Numbered from the stretch's first letter, positions 6,621 through 12,624 are shown. The stretch: DNA of 15,832 nt from Halovenus sp. (GCA_028274925.1 JAQCNR010000340.1:1-15832), one strand, 5' to 3'. Notes: generated by a model from the sequence alone, not told the origin. Numbers and translations are program-made.

Positions 6621-7844
6621 TCAGCGTTCGACCCGGGTGACATCCGCCAGTGTCTCGCGCTCGCGGACGACCCGACTCTCGCCGTCGGACAGCGCCACCT
6701 CGGCCGGCCGGGGCTGGGAGTGGAACTGGTTTGCGAGTTCGTAGCCGTACGCGCCAGCGTTGCCGATTGCGAGCAAGTCTTCGCGACGCGGGCGAGCGAT
6801 TGGGCGGTCAGTACAGAACACATCGGCACTCGTACAGCACGGCCCGCCGACCGAGACTGGGTCTGGCTCTCGGTCGGGTGCGGTAATGTTTCTGATCGGG
6901 TGGTAGGAGTCGAACATCGCGGGCCGAATGAGCGTCGCCAGCGAGGCGTCGACGCCAACGACGTTCGCCGCATCGGTCTCTTTAATTGTGTTGACGCGCG
7001 TGAGGATGAGTTCGGCGTCGGCGACGACGTATCGACCAGGTTCCAGTGCGAGTTGTGCGTCGAGGTCCCCGACGGCCGCTCGGACGCGGTCGCCAACGAC
7101 GGACATGTCAAGTGGTTGTTCGTCTTCGTGGTACGGGACGCCGAAGCCGCCGCCGATGTCGAGGAACTCGATGTCACCCACCTCGCGAGCGACGTCGGCA
7201 ATCGTCTCGATAGCCCGGCAGTGGTCGTCCAGATCATCCTGCAGGACGCCGCTGCCGACGTGGGCGTGCAGGCCGACGAGGTCGAACCGTTCGCGCAGTT
7301 CCGCGGCGAGTTCCGGAACGTCTGTTACAGGAATGCCAAACTTTGCGTCCTTGCCAGTGGCGACTTTCTCGTGGTGGCCGGTGCCGATGCCGGGGTTGAT
7401 TCTGATGGCGACGCGGCCGTCGTAGCCCGCCGCTTCGAGGCGGTCGAAGGTATCGCGTGCGCCGCCGGTGACAGTCAGGCCTGGGTTGTCAGCGCCCAGT
7501 TCGGCGGCGTACTCTACGTCAGCCTGCGGGGGGTTGACGGCCGTGTACTGCAGCGTGTTCGGGTCTGCGCCTGCTGCAATCGCTCGGTGGAGTTCGCCGC
7601 GGGCGGCACACTCGATATCTGCGCCGGCGTCGAGCATCGCCGACAGCACCGCACGGCCGGTGTGGGACTTCGCGGCGTACATTACGTGTGCGTCGGGAAA
7701 GGCCGAGGCAAAACGGCGGTAGTTCTCTTGGACGCGGTCAGTATCGAGAACGTACAGCGGCGTACCGTGTTCCTCGGCGAGGGCTTCGAGCCGACTGTGG
7801 TCCCAGTCGGCCAGCCGACGAACCGGCGGCGTCGAGGCTGTCAT
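6621..7844 (-). CDS. lysA: Diaminopimelate decarboxylase
   Basis: LysA removes CO2 from meso-diaminopimelate to give lysine, using pyridoxal phosphate. The fold-type III barrel is clear: K59 (MYAAKSH) forms the Schiff base, H195 (GLHAHVGS) stacks on the cofactor, the GGGFG loop (231-235) and EPGR (268-271) bind phosphate, and Y366 (NAGAYG) completes the site. The partner-subunit cysteine motif, usually CESxD, appears as C337-T-S-A-D, so the glutamate that normally contacts the substrate's amino group is Thr; worth checking whether relatives share this. Length (407 aa) is normal. The ATG at 7844 is followed by a start-like MTASTPPVRRLADWD. A hairpin and T-run at 7893-7932 separate it from the upstream small gene, so it should have its own promoter in 7845-7892. 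Confidence 0.95.
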   Translation of the reverse strand: MTASTPPVRRLADWDHSRLEALAEEHGTPLYVLDTDRVQENYRRFASAFPDAHVMYAAKSHTGRAVLSAMLDAGADIECAARGELHRAIAAGADPNTLQYTAVNPPQADVEYAAELGADNPGLTVTGGARDTFDRLEAAGYDGRVAIRINPGIGTGHHEKVATGKDAKFGIPVTDVPELAAELRERFDLVGLHAHVGSGVLQDDLDDHCRAIETIADVAREVGDIEFLDIGGGFGVPYHEDEQPLDMSVVGDRVRAAVGDLDAQLALEPGRYVVADAELILTRVNTIKETDAANVVGVDASLATLIRPAMFDSYHPIRNITAPDREPDPVSVGGPCCTSADVFCTDRPIARPRREDLLAIGNAGAYGYELANQFHSQPRPAEVALSDGESRVVRERETLADVTRVER

Positions 7845-7892
7845 TGTACAGTTGTCGGTACTCGGGCGATTGAATCTGTCGGTTGCCAGGCG

Positions 7893-7932
7893 AAAAAACC
7901 GCAGGGGTCAGTCCCCGGAGTTCTGCCCGGGG
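7893..7932 (-). terminator. Hairpin plus T-run ending the 54-aa gene
   Basis: Read on the minus strand, CCCCGG (7932-7927) pairs with CCGGGG (7918-7913) around a loop of eight bases, and 14 bases downstream comes a run of six T (7898-7893). The stem lies in the last codons of the 54-aa gene. Archaeal termination depends mainly on the T-run, so this is a plausible stop before lysA. Confidence 0.55.
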
Positions 7933-8072
7933 ATATTTCGCCGTGGACTGTTGGTCTCCGGCGGATCGGGCCGGTCAGTGCTGTCACGACTCGTGAACCA
8001 CATGACACTGTAGGCGACCATCGGGAACATGAACAGCGCGACCAGCCCTGCCGTGATGACGATGATATTCAA
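7908..8072 (-). CDS. 54-aa single-helix membrane protein, TTG start
   Basis: The product starts (M)NIIVITAGLVALFMFPMVAY, one hydrophobic helix to about residue 26, followed by a polar tail rich in Asp, Arg, Pro and Ser. The only start-type codon between the preceding in-frame stop and the helix is TTG at 8072. It has a GGTGA sequence seven bases upstream, complementary to the haloarchaeal 16S rRNA tail. This would give a leadered mRNA. The later in-frame ATGs lie inside the helix and would destroy it. I do not recognise the protein. The coding claim rests on the membrane-helix-plus-tail layout, the ribosome site and the terminator. Confidence 0.65.
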   Translation of the reverse strand: MNIIVITAGLVALFMFPMVAYSVMWFTSRDSTDRPDPPETNSPRRNIPGQNSGD

Positions 8073-8131
8073 GTTGGGTCACCCAAGCGAACATTATGAT
8101 TGAATGACTATAGTGGTTACTCGCGGTTTTA

Positions 8132-8147
8132 TTTTCAGTTCTGAAAA
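8132..8147. promoter_or_regulatory. Candidate operator: 7-bp inverted repeat next to TATA-like box
   Basis: TTTTCAG and CTGAAAA form a perfect inverted repeat around TT. Read toward the 54-aa gene on the minus strand, it runs directly into an AATAAAACC element that could be the TATA box. A palindrome of this size touching the core promoter is what a dimeric archaeal repressor site looks like. The DtxR-family gene nearby is a possible binder, but nothing in the sequence shows this. Confidence 0.45.
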
Positions 8148-8160
8148 CAGGTTTTATCCA

Positions 8161-8283
8161 CTAGTCTCCGAGGATTCCCCACCGCGTCAGGAGAAAGAGG
8201 AAAAGATAGCCAACTAATCCGAGTCCAAACAGCACAACCGGGATGAGAAAGGGGCCGGCAGCGTCGACGAGCGCGCTAGCCAT
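8161..8283 (-). CDS. 40-aa single-helix membrane protein coupled to the DtxR-family gene
   Basis: The protein starts MASALVDAAGPFLIPVVLFG and has one long hydrophobic helix (about residues 11-33) ending in a TRWGILGD tail. Its ATG overlaps the stop of the upstream regulator gene by one base (TGATG), which in archaea usually means translation by reinitiation. That makes it part of the ferritin-like/DtxR operon. At this size it may be a regulator or subunit of a membrane complex; no transporter gene is next to it. Function unknown. Confidence 0.75.
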   Translation of the reverse strand: MASALVDAAGPFLIPVVLFGLGLVGYLFLFLLTRWGILGD

Positions 8284-8708
8284 CAGTCGGCGGGGTCACA
8301 TTCGAGCAGTGCACAGACATCAGCTTCGGCGTCGAAACAGTCCGGACACTCCGGCCGACGGTCGATAATCGTATCCAGTCGTTCGGCGACCGTCTCGTCG
8401 ATGACCGGTTCGAGTTGGCGCGCCTCCGCCCGGAAATCTTCGACTTCGAGCACTTCGAGCAGGAATCGCTCGATGATACAGTAGTTCTGGAGAGCGTCTC
8501 GTGCGCGCATGATGCCGTCGTCGGTCAGTTCGACGCCCTTGTACTTCTCGTGTGCACAGAGCCCGTCAGCTTCGAGTTTGCCGACCATCTCGTTCGCGCT
8601 GGCCGGGCTGACGTCGAGCATCTCCGCAATCGAGCCGGTCGATGCCGGACCGTTTTCGATCTCCTGAACCAGGTAAATCGCCTTGAGGTACTGGTTTGCC
8701 GTGTTCAT
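8283..8708 (-). CDS. DtxR/MntR-family transcription regulator with four-Cys C-terminus
   Basis: Residues 1-65 form the family's winged helix: MNTANQYLKAIYLVQEIENG, the recognition helix in LDVSPASANEMVGKLEADGL, and the wing at HEKYKGVELTDDG. Residues 67-113 are the dimerisation helices. Set beside DtxR by eye, the ligands His79, His98, Cys102 and His106 correspond to Tyr76, Arg93, Arg97 and Pro101; only the glutamates (E80, E100) remain. The C-terminus instead has C121, C124, C132 and C137, a likely zinc or iron-sulfur site. The protein has no SH3-like third domain (141 aa). It overlaps the preceding 15-codon ORF by ATGA and the 40-aa gene by TGATG. It probably regulates this cluster or other metal or redox genes, but the signal is uncertain. 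Confidence 0.88.
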   Translation of the reverse strand: MNTANQYLKAIYLVQEIENGPASTGSIAEMLDVSPASANEMVGKLEADGLCAHEKYKGVELTDDGIMRARDALQNYCIIERFLLEVLEVEDFRAEARQLEPVIDETVAERLDTIIDRRPECPDCFDAEADVCALLECDPAD

Positions 8709-8752
8709 TGGTTGTCCCTACGTAACCGGTCGGCCGCGCTGTCGTCGGTCAT
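8705..8752 (-). CDS. 15-codon ORF linking the ferritin-like and DtxR genes
   Basis: The ATG at 8752 overlaps the stop of the ferritin-like gene (ATGA), and its own TGA overlaps the ATG of the DtxR-family gene (ATGA). GGAGG lies seven bases upstream, the best Shine-Dalgarno sequence in the cluster. The predicted peptide is MTDDSAADRLRRDNQ, acidic as expected for haloarchaea. It may be a true microprotein or simply a device that keeps ribosomes moving through the gap. The alternative, that it is the first exon-like part of the regulator separated by a frameshift, is less likely because the regulator's MNTANQYLKAIY start looks natural. Confidence 0.5.
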   Translation of the reverse strand: MTDDSAADRLRRDNQ

Positions 8753-9225
8753 GTCCCGTCCTCCATCAGTTCGGTAACTGCTTCGACGCCCGCCTCCTCC
8801 TCGGCCCGGATTGTCCGGAGCGTATCGAGCAGGCGGTCGCGGTCGATACTAAATGTTCCGTCAGACTGTTCGATAGCCTCGATCAGGTCGTCGTAGAACT
8901 TGTAGGCGGTCTCCTCGTTACAGAGTTGGTCGTAGAGGACGCCGTCGAAGTCCTGCTCGGCCTCGTACTGCTGTTCGACCAGCATCTGAATCTCGTCGAA
9001 CGGAATCGTGTCCGCGTCGAGTTCGTCGATAATCCCGTCAATCTGTTTGCGGTGGCGCTCGGATTCGGCAGCCGCCGATTCGAGCAGTTCGCGGACATCG
9101 TCGTCGATAGCGTCGGACTCGGTATGTTTGGTCGCGCGTGCCTCGACGACCTCTTCGAGGACAGCACCGATCTGGAGTAGCCGCGCCAGTTGGTGGTCCG
9201 ACCCGACCGGCGACTGGAGGCTCAT
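8749..9225 (-). CDS. Ferritin-like (rubrerythrin-type) helical protein, 158 aa
   Basis: The sequence is almost entirely helical, with four long helices at about residues 8-34, 42-69, 76-119 and 128-154, as in the ferritin-like superfamily. Possible metal ligands are E24/E25, E54 and H58 in the first half and E104/E105 and E142-E144 in the second. The second ExxH motif of true rubrerythrins is not complete and no rubredoxin domain is present, so iron oxidation or storage is only a possibility. C102 is the only cysteine. The ATG at 9225 is chosen because the GTG at 9282 would add a low-complexity Ala/Thr stretch, and because GGAG lies eight bases before it. It overlaps the leader ORF upstream and the 15-codon ORF downstream. 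Confidence 0.8.
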   Translation of the reverse strand: MSLQSPVGSDHQLARLLQIGAVLEEVVEARATKHTESDAIDDDVRELLESAAAESERHRKQIDGIIDELDADTIPFDEIQMLVEQQYEAEQDFDGVLYDQLCNEETAYKFYDDLIEAIEQSDGTFSIDRDRLLDTLRTIRAEEEAGVEAVTELMEDGT

Positions 9226-9263
9226 CGCTTTTCTCCCCGTGGCCGGGGCCGTCGCCGTTGCAT
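9222..9263 (-). CDS. 13-codon basic leader ORF upstream of the ferritin-like gene
   Basis: The ATG at 9263 lies about 29 bp after a TATA-like GTTTAAGT (minus strand, about 9289-9296), so it could be the first codon of a leaderless mRNA. It encodes MQRRRPRPRGEKR and its TGA overlaps the ATG of the ferritin-like gene (ATGA). The peptide is very basic, unlike normal haloarchaeal proteins, which suggests a regulatory leader rather than a structural product. This is a sequence-only inference; a transcript start elsewhere would remove it. Confidence 0.4.
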   Translation of the reverse strand: MQRRRPRPRGEKR

Positions 9264-9287
9264 ACTCGTAGGTGAGGTACACGAGGA

Positions 9288-9297
9288 CTTAAACGGT
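9288..9297 (-). promoter_or_regulatory. TATA-like box of the ferritin-like/DtxR cluster
   Basis: The minus strand reads CCGTTTAAGT here. It is the only AT-rich block upstream of the cluster. It lies about 67 bp before the ferritin-like ATG, so the mRNA should have a leader of about 40 nt, and about 29 bp before the leader ORF. Confidence 0.5.
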
Positions 9298-9362
9298 TCC
9301 CCTCGATGGTGCGCTGGTGTGGTGTTTGTTGTCGACGGAGTTGAGAAGGTAGTGACTACTCA

Positions 9363-9613
9363 GAAGCCCTCGGCACGTTCGCGCGCTCCCGGGTCACTCT
9401 GCTCCCCGTTCGCTCAGTTGGAGACCGACCAACGGGAGGTCTCGGTACTGTGAGCGGGGAACGGATGTGACCCGCGAACCGCAAAGCGAGCCTCGCCCAA
9501 GCGAGCGGCGTCGCCGCGAGCAGGGCGAGGTGCGCTCGGCGGATGTGCGCGGGCCACTATCCGACCGAAGGGAGGATATCCCGCACAGATCCGCCGAGCG
9601 TGCCGAGGGCTTC
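9363..9613. repeat. 251-bp folded element with perfect 15-bp terminal inverted repeats
   Basis: GAAGCCCTCGGCACG at 9363-9377 is the exact reverse complement of 9599-9613. Inside are three arms. Arm A pairs GGGTCAC 9391-9397 with 9467-9473, CGCTCA 9411-9416 with 9451-9456, and GAGACC 9421-9426 with 9438-9443. Arm B pairs CCTCGCCC 9491-9498 with 9523-9530. Arm C pairs a perfect 12-bp stem, 9533-9544 with 9589-9600, containing TATCC/GGATA near 9558-9577. Arm C shares two bases with the terminal stem. It has no credible coding frame. It is either a small non-autonomous palindromic element or a structured RNA; no target duplication is seen at its edges. Confidence 0.75.
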
Positions 9614-9711
9614 AGTTCAGGTCGTTTCAGTTGGTGATGCAGAAGGGGCTGTTCGCAATCCTCTCGTTAGTACTGAAAGCTACCGTAGCAACCGCTCAAG
9701 AGTGTAGAAAC
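9614..9711. other. Short non-coding stretch downstream of the SRP RNA
   Basis: This lies between the folded element and the approximate 3' end of the SRP RNA. It contains short repeats of TTCAGTT-like sequence (near 9611-9632) and a small GCTACCGTAGC palindrome near 9679-9689. No gene is visible. It may hold the SRP RNA 3' processing or termination signal. Confidence 0.4.
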
Positions 9712-10013
9712 GGACGGCCGAGATTGCGTGGCGTTCGACCGCGGGTAGTCCCGCGTGCCTCCTCCACCCCGCGACCCTACGAGCGACAGATGTCCAGTGC
9801 TCCGCTGCTCGCTTCCGCGCCTGGCGGACTGGCGCCGGTTAACCGGACGTCTGCGTCCCTGCAGACACAGCCATCCGGACCTCCGTCCCCGCAGGACGAG
9901 GCTTCGACGTTGGCTTGCGGGGCCCGTGGCCGTCTGACCACACGCCCCCGGTGTTCGGTCCCACTTGAGGCCACACGTGGCGAGGAGCGGGGCCTAACCG
10001 CCCGACCTAGTCC
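9712..10013 (-). ncRNA. ffs: Signal recognition particle RNA (7S RNA)
   Basis: The conserved helix 8 hallmark is on the minus strand: CAGGCGC, GGAA tetraloop (9816-9813), GCGAGCAGC, which is the SRP54-binding core with its asymmetric AGCA loop. Just before it is a helix 6 hairpin (GTCTGC 9866-9861 with GCAGAC 9854-9849) for SRP19. The 5' domain begins around TAGGTCGGGCGGTTAGGCC and includes CCAC/GTGG of helix 4. Helix 5 closes with GACCG (9960-9956) and CGGTC (9741-9737); a GGCG/CGCC pairing outside it fits helix 1. The RNA scaffolds SRP19 and SRP54 to bring membrane and secreted proteins to the translocon. The ends are estimated to within about 10-15 bases. A TATA-like box lies directly upstream. 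Confidence 0.93.
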
Positions 10014-10032
10014 ATTTGAACCTACCACGGGT

Positions 10033-10050
10033 TGTCATAAGGACCTTTCG
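10033..10050 (-). promoter_or_regulatory. Promoter of the SRP RNA (BRE and TATA-like)
   Basis: The minus strand reads CGAAAGGTCCTTATGACA: a purine-rich BRE-like stretch followed by TTATGA. The TATA centre is about 27 bp before the estimated RNA start near 10011. It begins nine bases after the methyltransferase stop, so the SRP RNA should be transcribed on its own. Confidence 0.55.
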
Positions 10051-10058
10051 ATGGGGGC

Positions 10059-10655
10059 TCACTCTCGTGTCGCAAAGACGAATTCGGTGCTGCTTCCGAG
10101 GGGGTCATCGGCCATCGTCGTCTGCACGTCGGTAAAGCCCGCCTCGCGCAGTTGCGTGAGTGTCTGCTCGCGACCCGGCGCCGAGAAGAACATCGACCCG
10201 CCCATCCAGCCACGCCGTGTCGTCTCGAAGCGACCCCCCGGCAGCGTCATCAGCAACCGACCGCCGGGCCGGAGCACGCGAGCGAACTCCTCGTAGACTG
10301 TCGGGTGTTCCTCCCGAGGAACGTGAAAGACGGCGTGGTAGGCAGTGATGCCATCCATCGATTCGTCGGCAACAGGGAGCGTCGCCATATCGCCCTGCAA
10401 CAAGACTGATTCAGGGACTCGCTCGCGGGCCATCTCCAGCGCTTCAGCGGAAATATCGATACCGACGCTGCCGGCCGGAAGGTTCGCGAGTGTTCGCGCA
10501 CCGTCGCAGGGCCCAATATCGAGTACGTCGGGGTCGGCCGGTAACGAAGCCAGAAGGTCGTCAATGAGGTCCGCGTCCGACCCGGAAGGGTCGCGGTTGC
10601 GGGCATACGTCTCCGCGACAGAATCCCACGCTGTCTGTAGCTGTTGGCGGTCCAT
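10059..10655 (-). CDS. Class I SAM-dependent methyltransferase, 198 aa
   Basis: The Rossmann-type methyltransferase motifs are in order: motif I VLDIGPCDGAR (44-54), the acidic D67 at the end of the second strand (GIDIS) that holds the ribose hydroxyls, GDMATLP (88-94) for the adenine, and VLRPGG (127-132) after the YHAVFHV strand (106-112). Motif I departs from DxGxGxG, with Cys-Asp where Gly is usual, but the glycines at the turn are kept. It resembles the UbiE/Methyltransf_11 group; the substrate, probably a small molecule, cannot be told from sequence. A TATA-like AGTTTATGAGG (minus strand, about 10677-10687) gives it a leaderless start at 10655. The gene is divergent from the ATPase-like gene. 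Confidence 0.9.
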   Translation of the reverse strand: MDRQQLQTAWDSVAETYARNRDPSGSDADLIDDLLASLPADPDVLDIGPCDGARTLANLPAGSVGIDISAEALEMARERVPESVLLQGDMATLPVADESMDGITAYHAVFHVPREEHPTVYEEFARVLRPGGRLLMTLPGGRFETTRRGWMGGSMFFSAPGREQTLTQLREAGFTDVQTTMADDPLGSSTEFVFATRE

Positions 10656-10735
10656 ACACGTAGTTGGGTTCGAGCCTCATAAACTCGGTCCAGTCGAGAG
10701 TGAACGTTTATTGAACCGGGCGCATATGCCGGCGT
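10656..10735. promoter_or_regulatory. Divergent promoter region: methyltransferase and ATPase-like genes
   Basis: Two separate TATA-like elements are visible. TTTATGAGG on the minus strand (about 10677-10685) serves the methyltransferase. GTTTATTGAA on the plus strand (10706-10715) lies about 25 bp before the ATG at 10736. Both imply leaderless or nearly leaderless mRNAs. Confidence 0.55.
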
Positions 10736-11692
10736 ATGGCCGCCGAACTGCGTGAGGTCTACGAGCCCGCGACGCCGCCGGAGCCCGAGCAGTTGCTCTC
10801 GGAGTGTACTCCGTTCGAGGATGCACTCGAGGCCGGAGCGACCATCGCCGTCACCGGCGGCCAGTACGCGGGTCGTAGCTCAGTGCTTGAGTACGCTGCT
10901 GACGCGCTGGAAACGACCCAGACCCGTCTCGACCCGGGGGAATCCACCGGTGGGCTGGCTGTCGAGGCTGACCCGCTTGTCGTCGACAACTGCCAGCACC
11001 TGTACACCCGTGCTGTGGATGGGTTCGACCGACTCCAAGAAACGCTGACGGCAATCGCCAACAGCGATGGAACAGTCGTCACTGGCTGGAACGACCTTGC
11101 GTGGAGCTATCTCGACCGCATCGAAGCCATCGACAAGGTCTTTGACGAACACGTGTCCATTCAAGCGCTTTCCGCTGACGAACTCGAGGCGTATCTCCGG
11201 GAGCGCCGCGAGATTCCGACAATCGAGGAGGACACCCTCGGCGATTCAATCGTTTCGTCGGAGACGTATACGACGGGCTGGCGAGAGGTGACACTGCCGA
11301 AAATCGACTTCGGCGTGCTCAACGACCAGCTCTGGCCGACACAAAACCCAGCACAGGCGTTTTTTGCCCGGCTCTGTTCGCTGTCACGGGGCAACCCCGG
11401 CGTCGCGCTGGCACTGTTCGACCAACTCACGGGCGGCCCAGTCTCGCCAAGCGATCTGACGACGCCATCGATTGATGTCGAGGAGACGGGCGTGTTCTTG
11501 CTTCGGCTGCTGCTCGGCAACGAGCGGGCCGCCCCCGAGTTGCTTGCCGACCGCGTTGGCGGTCAGTTCGACCGCCTCGTTGGACGGCTGACCCGCGCGG
11601 GTATCACCACCCGCGGAGGTGATTCACTCATGCTCACACCGACCGGTGTCCCGACAGCACTCGACCAGGTCGAACGGAGGCGGATTATCTGA
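10736..11692 (+). CDS. AAA/STAND-like ATPase-related protein, 318 aa
   Basis: The N-terminal half follows the plan of a P-loop NTPase. A strand and loop IAVTGGQYAGRSS (37-49) sit where Walker A (GxxxxGK[ST]) is expected, but Arg replaces the lysine. PLVVDNCQHLY (80-90) resembles Walker B (hydrophobic strand ending in Asp). GTVVTGWND (112-120) is placed like sensor 1. A conserved-looking SIQALSADELEAYLRERRE (141-159) follows. The C-terminal part (about 250-318) resembles a winged helix. No membrane segment is seen. The Walker A change suggests weak or absent ATP hydrolysis. Its stop overlaps the start of the MscS gene by one base (TGATG), so the two products are probably made together; a link to channel control or to the membrane is inference. 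Confidence 0.75.
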   Translation: MAAELREVYEPATPPEPEQLLSECTPFEDALEAGATIAVTGGQYAGRSSVLEYAADALETTQTRLDPGESTGGLAVEADPLVVDNCQHLYTRAVDGFDRLQETLTAIANSDGTVVTGWNDLAWSYLDRIEAIDKVFDEHVSIQALSADELEAYLRERREIPTIEEDTLGDSIVSSETYTTGWREVTLPKIDFGVLNDQLWPTQNPAQAFFARLCSLSRGNPGVALALFDQLTGGPVSPSDLTTPSIDVEETGVFLLRLLLGNERAAPELLADRVGGQFDRLVGRLTRAGITTRGGDSLMLTPTGVPTALDQVERRRII

Positions 11693-12543
11693 TGTCTCCC
11701 AGGGGGGTGGCGCTGACCGGTGCCGTGGATCTCGTACTGGAAGTCTCCCCGGAGAGTCTCGAAACCGTCGCCGACACATCGACAATTTTCGGGGCTGTCG
11801 TCGTGCTGTTGGCTGCCTATATCGGCGCAAAGGTGCTCGCTCGCGGACTCTCGCTTGTTGCCGAGCGCACGCCCTCCCGCCGAATCACAATCAAGATGTT
11901 CGTTCCAATTGTCAAGGTGGCGGTGTATACCCTGGCTATCTATCTCGTTCTCGTTCCGGTGCTCAAGTTGACCGCGGCGCAGTTGTTCGCCGTCTCTGGG
12001 TTGATCGGTGCGGCCATCGGCTTCGGATTGCAAGGCCTCGTCTCCGGCGTTTTTGGCGGGCTGGTACTCATCACCGAGCGGCCGTACCAGGTCGGCGATA
12101 AGGTAACCATCGACGACCAGTACGGCGAAGTGGTCGATATTGGGTTGCGCTCGACGGCAATCCAGACACCCGGCGATTCCACTGTCGTCGTCCAAAACGA
12201 CCAGCTATTCCAGTCGAGCATCGTCAACGCAAACTCTGGTAGTCCCGAGATGCTCGTGACCGTCGACCTCGCGATTGCGGCGGACGAGCAATCCGACGAA
12301 GCGATGGAACTCCTCAGAGAAGCACTCGTCACGTCCCAGTACGTGTACGTCGACGACGACCATCCGGTCCGTGTCCGTCTCAACGACGAGGTGACTCACC
12401 AGCGTATCCGCGGCCGTGCCTACGTCGCTGACCACCGCGACGAACTTGCCTTCACCTCTGACGTGACTCATCGGGCCCGGGCAGCATTCGACTGCCACGG
12501 TATCGACACCCCGGAACTGCTAGCCCGTGTCGAGACCGACTGA
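11692..12543 (+). CDS. MscS-family mechanosensitive ion channel
   Basis: MscS channels open when the membrane is stretched and release solutes during sudden dilution, a clear hazard for halophiles. Three membrane helices are seen: about 32-53, 70-91 and 97-125. The third, LIGAAIGFGLQGLVSGVFGG (about 104-123), is the Gly/Ala-rich pore-lining helix that marks the family. The beta domain follows with ERPYQVGDKVTIDDQYGEVVDIGLRST, then the cytoplasmic alpha/beta domain with VVVQNDQLFQSSIVN. At 283 aa it is the size of the small MscS type, with three helices. The start at 11692 overlaps the upstream stop and suggests reinitiation. Confidence 0.93.
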   Translation: MSPRGVALTGAVDLVLEVSPESLETVADTSTIFGAVVVLLAAYIGAKVLARGLSLVAERTPSRRITIKMFVPIVKVAVYTLAIYLVLVPVLKLTAAQLFAVSGLIGAAIGFGLQGLVSGVFGGLVLITERPYQVGDKVTIDDQYGEVVDIGLRSTAIQTPGDSTVVVQNDQLFQSSIVNANSGSPEMLVTVDLAIAADEQSDEAMELLREALVTSQYVYVDDDHPVRVRLNDEVTHQRIRGRAYVADHRDELAFTSDVTHRARAAFDCHGIDTPELLARVETD

Positions 12544-12592
12544 CAGTGTCTCTCGTTTGGAGGTGTGACCCTATGTACCAAACCATGAACAA

Positions 12593-12602
12593 CTATTATA
12601 AA
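12593..12602 (+). promoter_or_regulatory. TATA-like box of the zinc-finger microprotein gene
   Basis: CTATTATAAA precedes the ATG at 12625 by about 27 bp, a strong TATA element and normal spacing for a leaderless haloarchaeal gene. Confidence 0.65.
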
Positions 12603-12624
12603 CCACGGGCCCGTTAGTAGTAAT

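Noticed and set aside
6519..8099. Plus-strand open frame of 526 codons
   Set aside because: It runs antisense to lysA and two small genes. lysA has complete catalytic motifs, and the antisense frame is open only because of the GC-rich codon bias.
9363..9613. RNase P RNA
   Set aside because: Considered for the folded element, but the conserved GAGGAAAGTCC-type core and the 3' ACAGAA-type core are missing on both strands.
9631..10296. 221-codon plus-strand frame
   Set aside because: It lies antisense to the SRP RNA and the methyltransferase; the composition is not acidic and no fold is recognisable.
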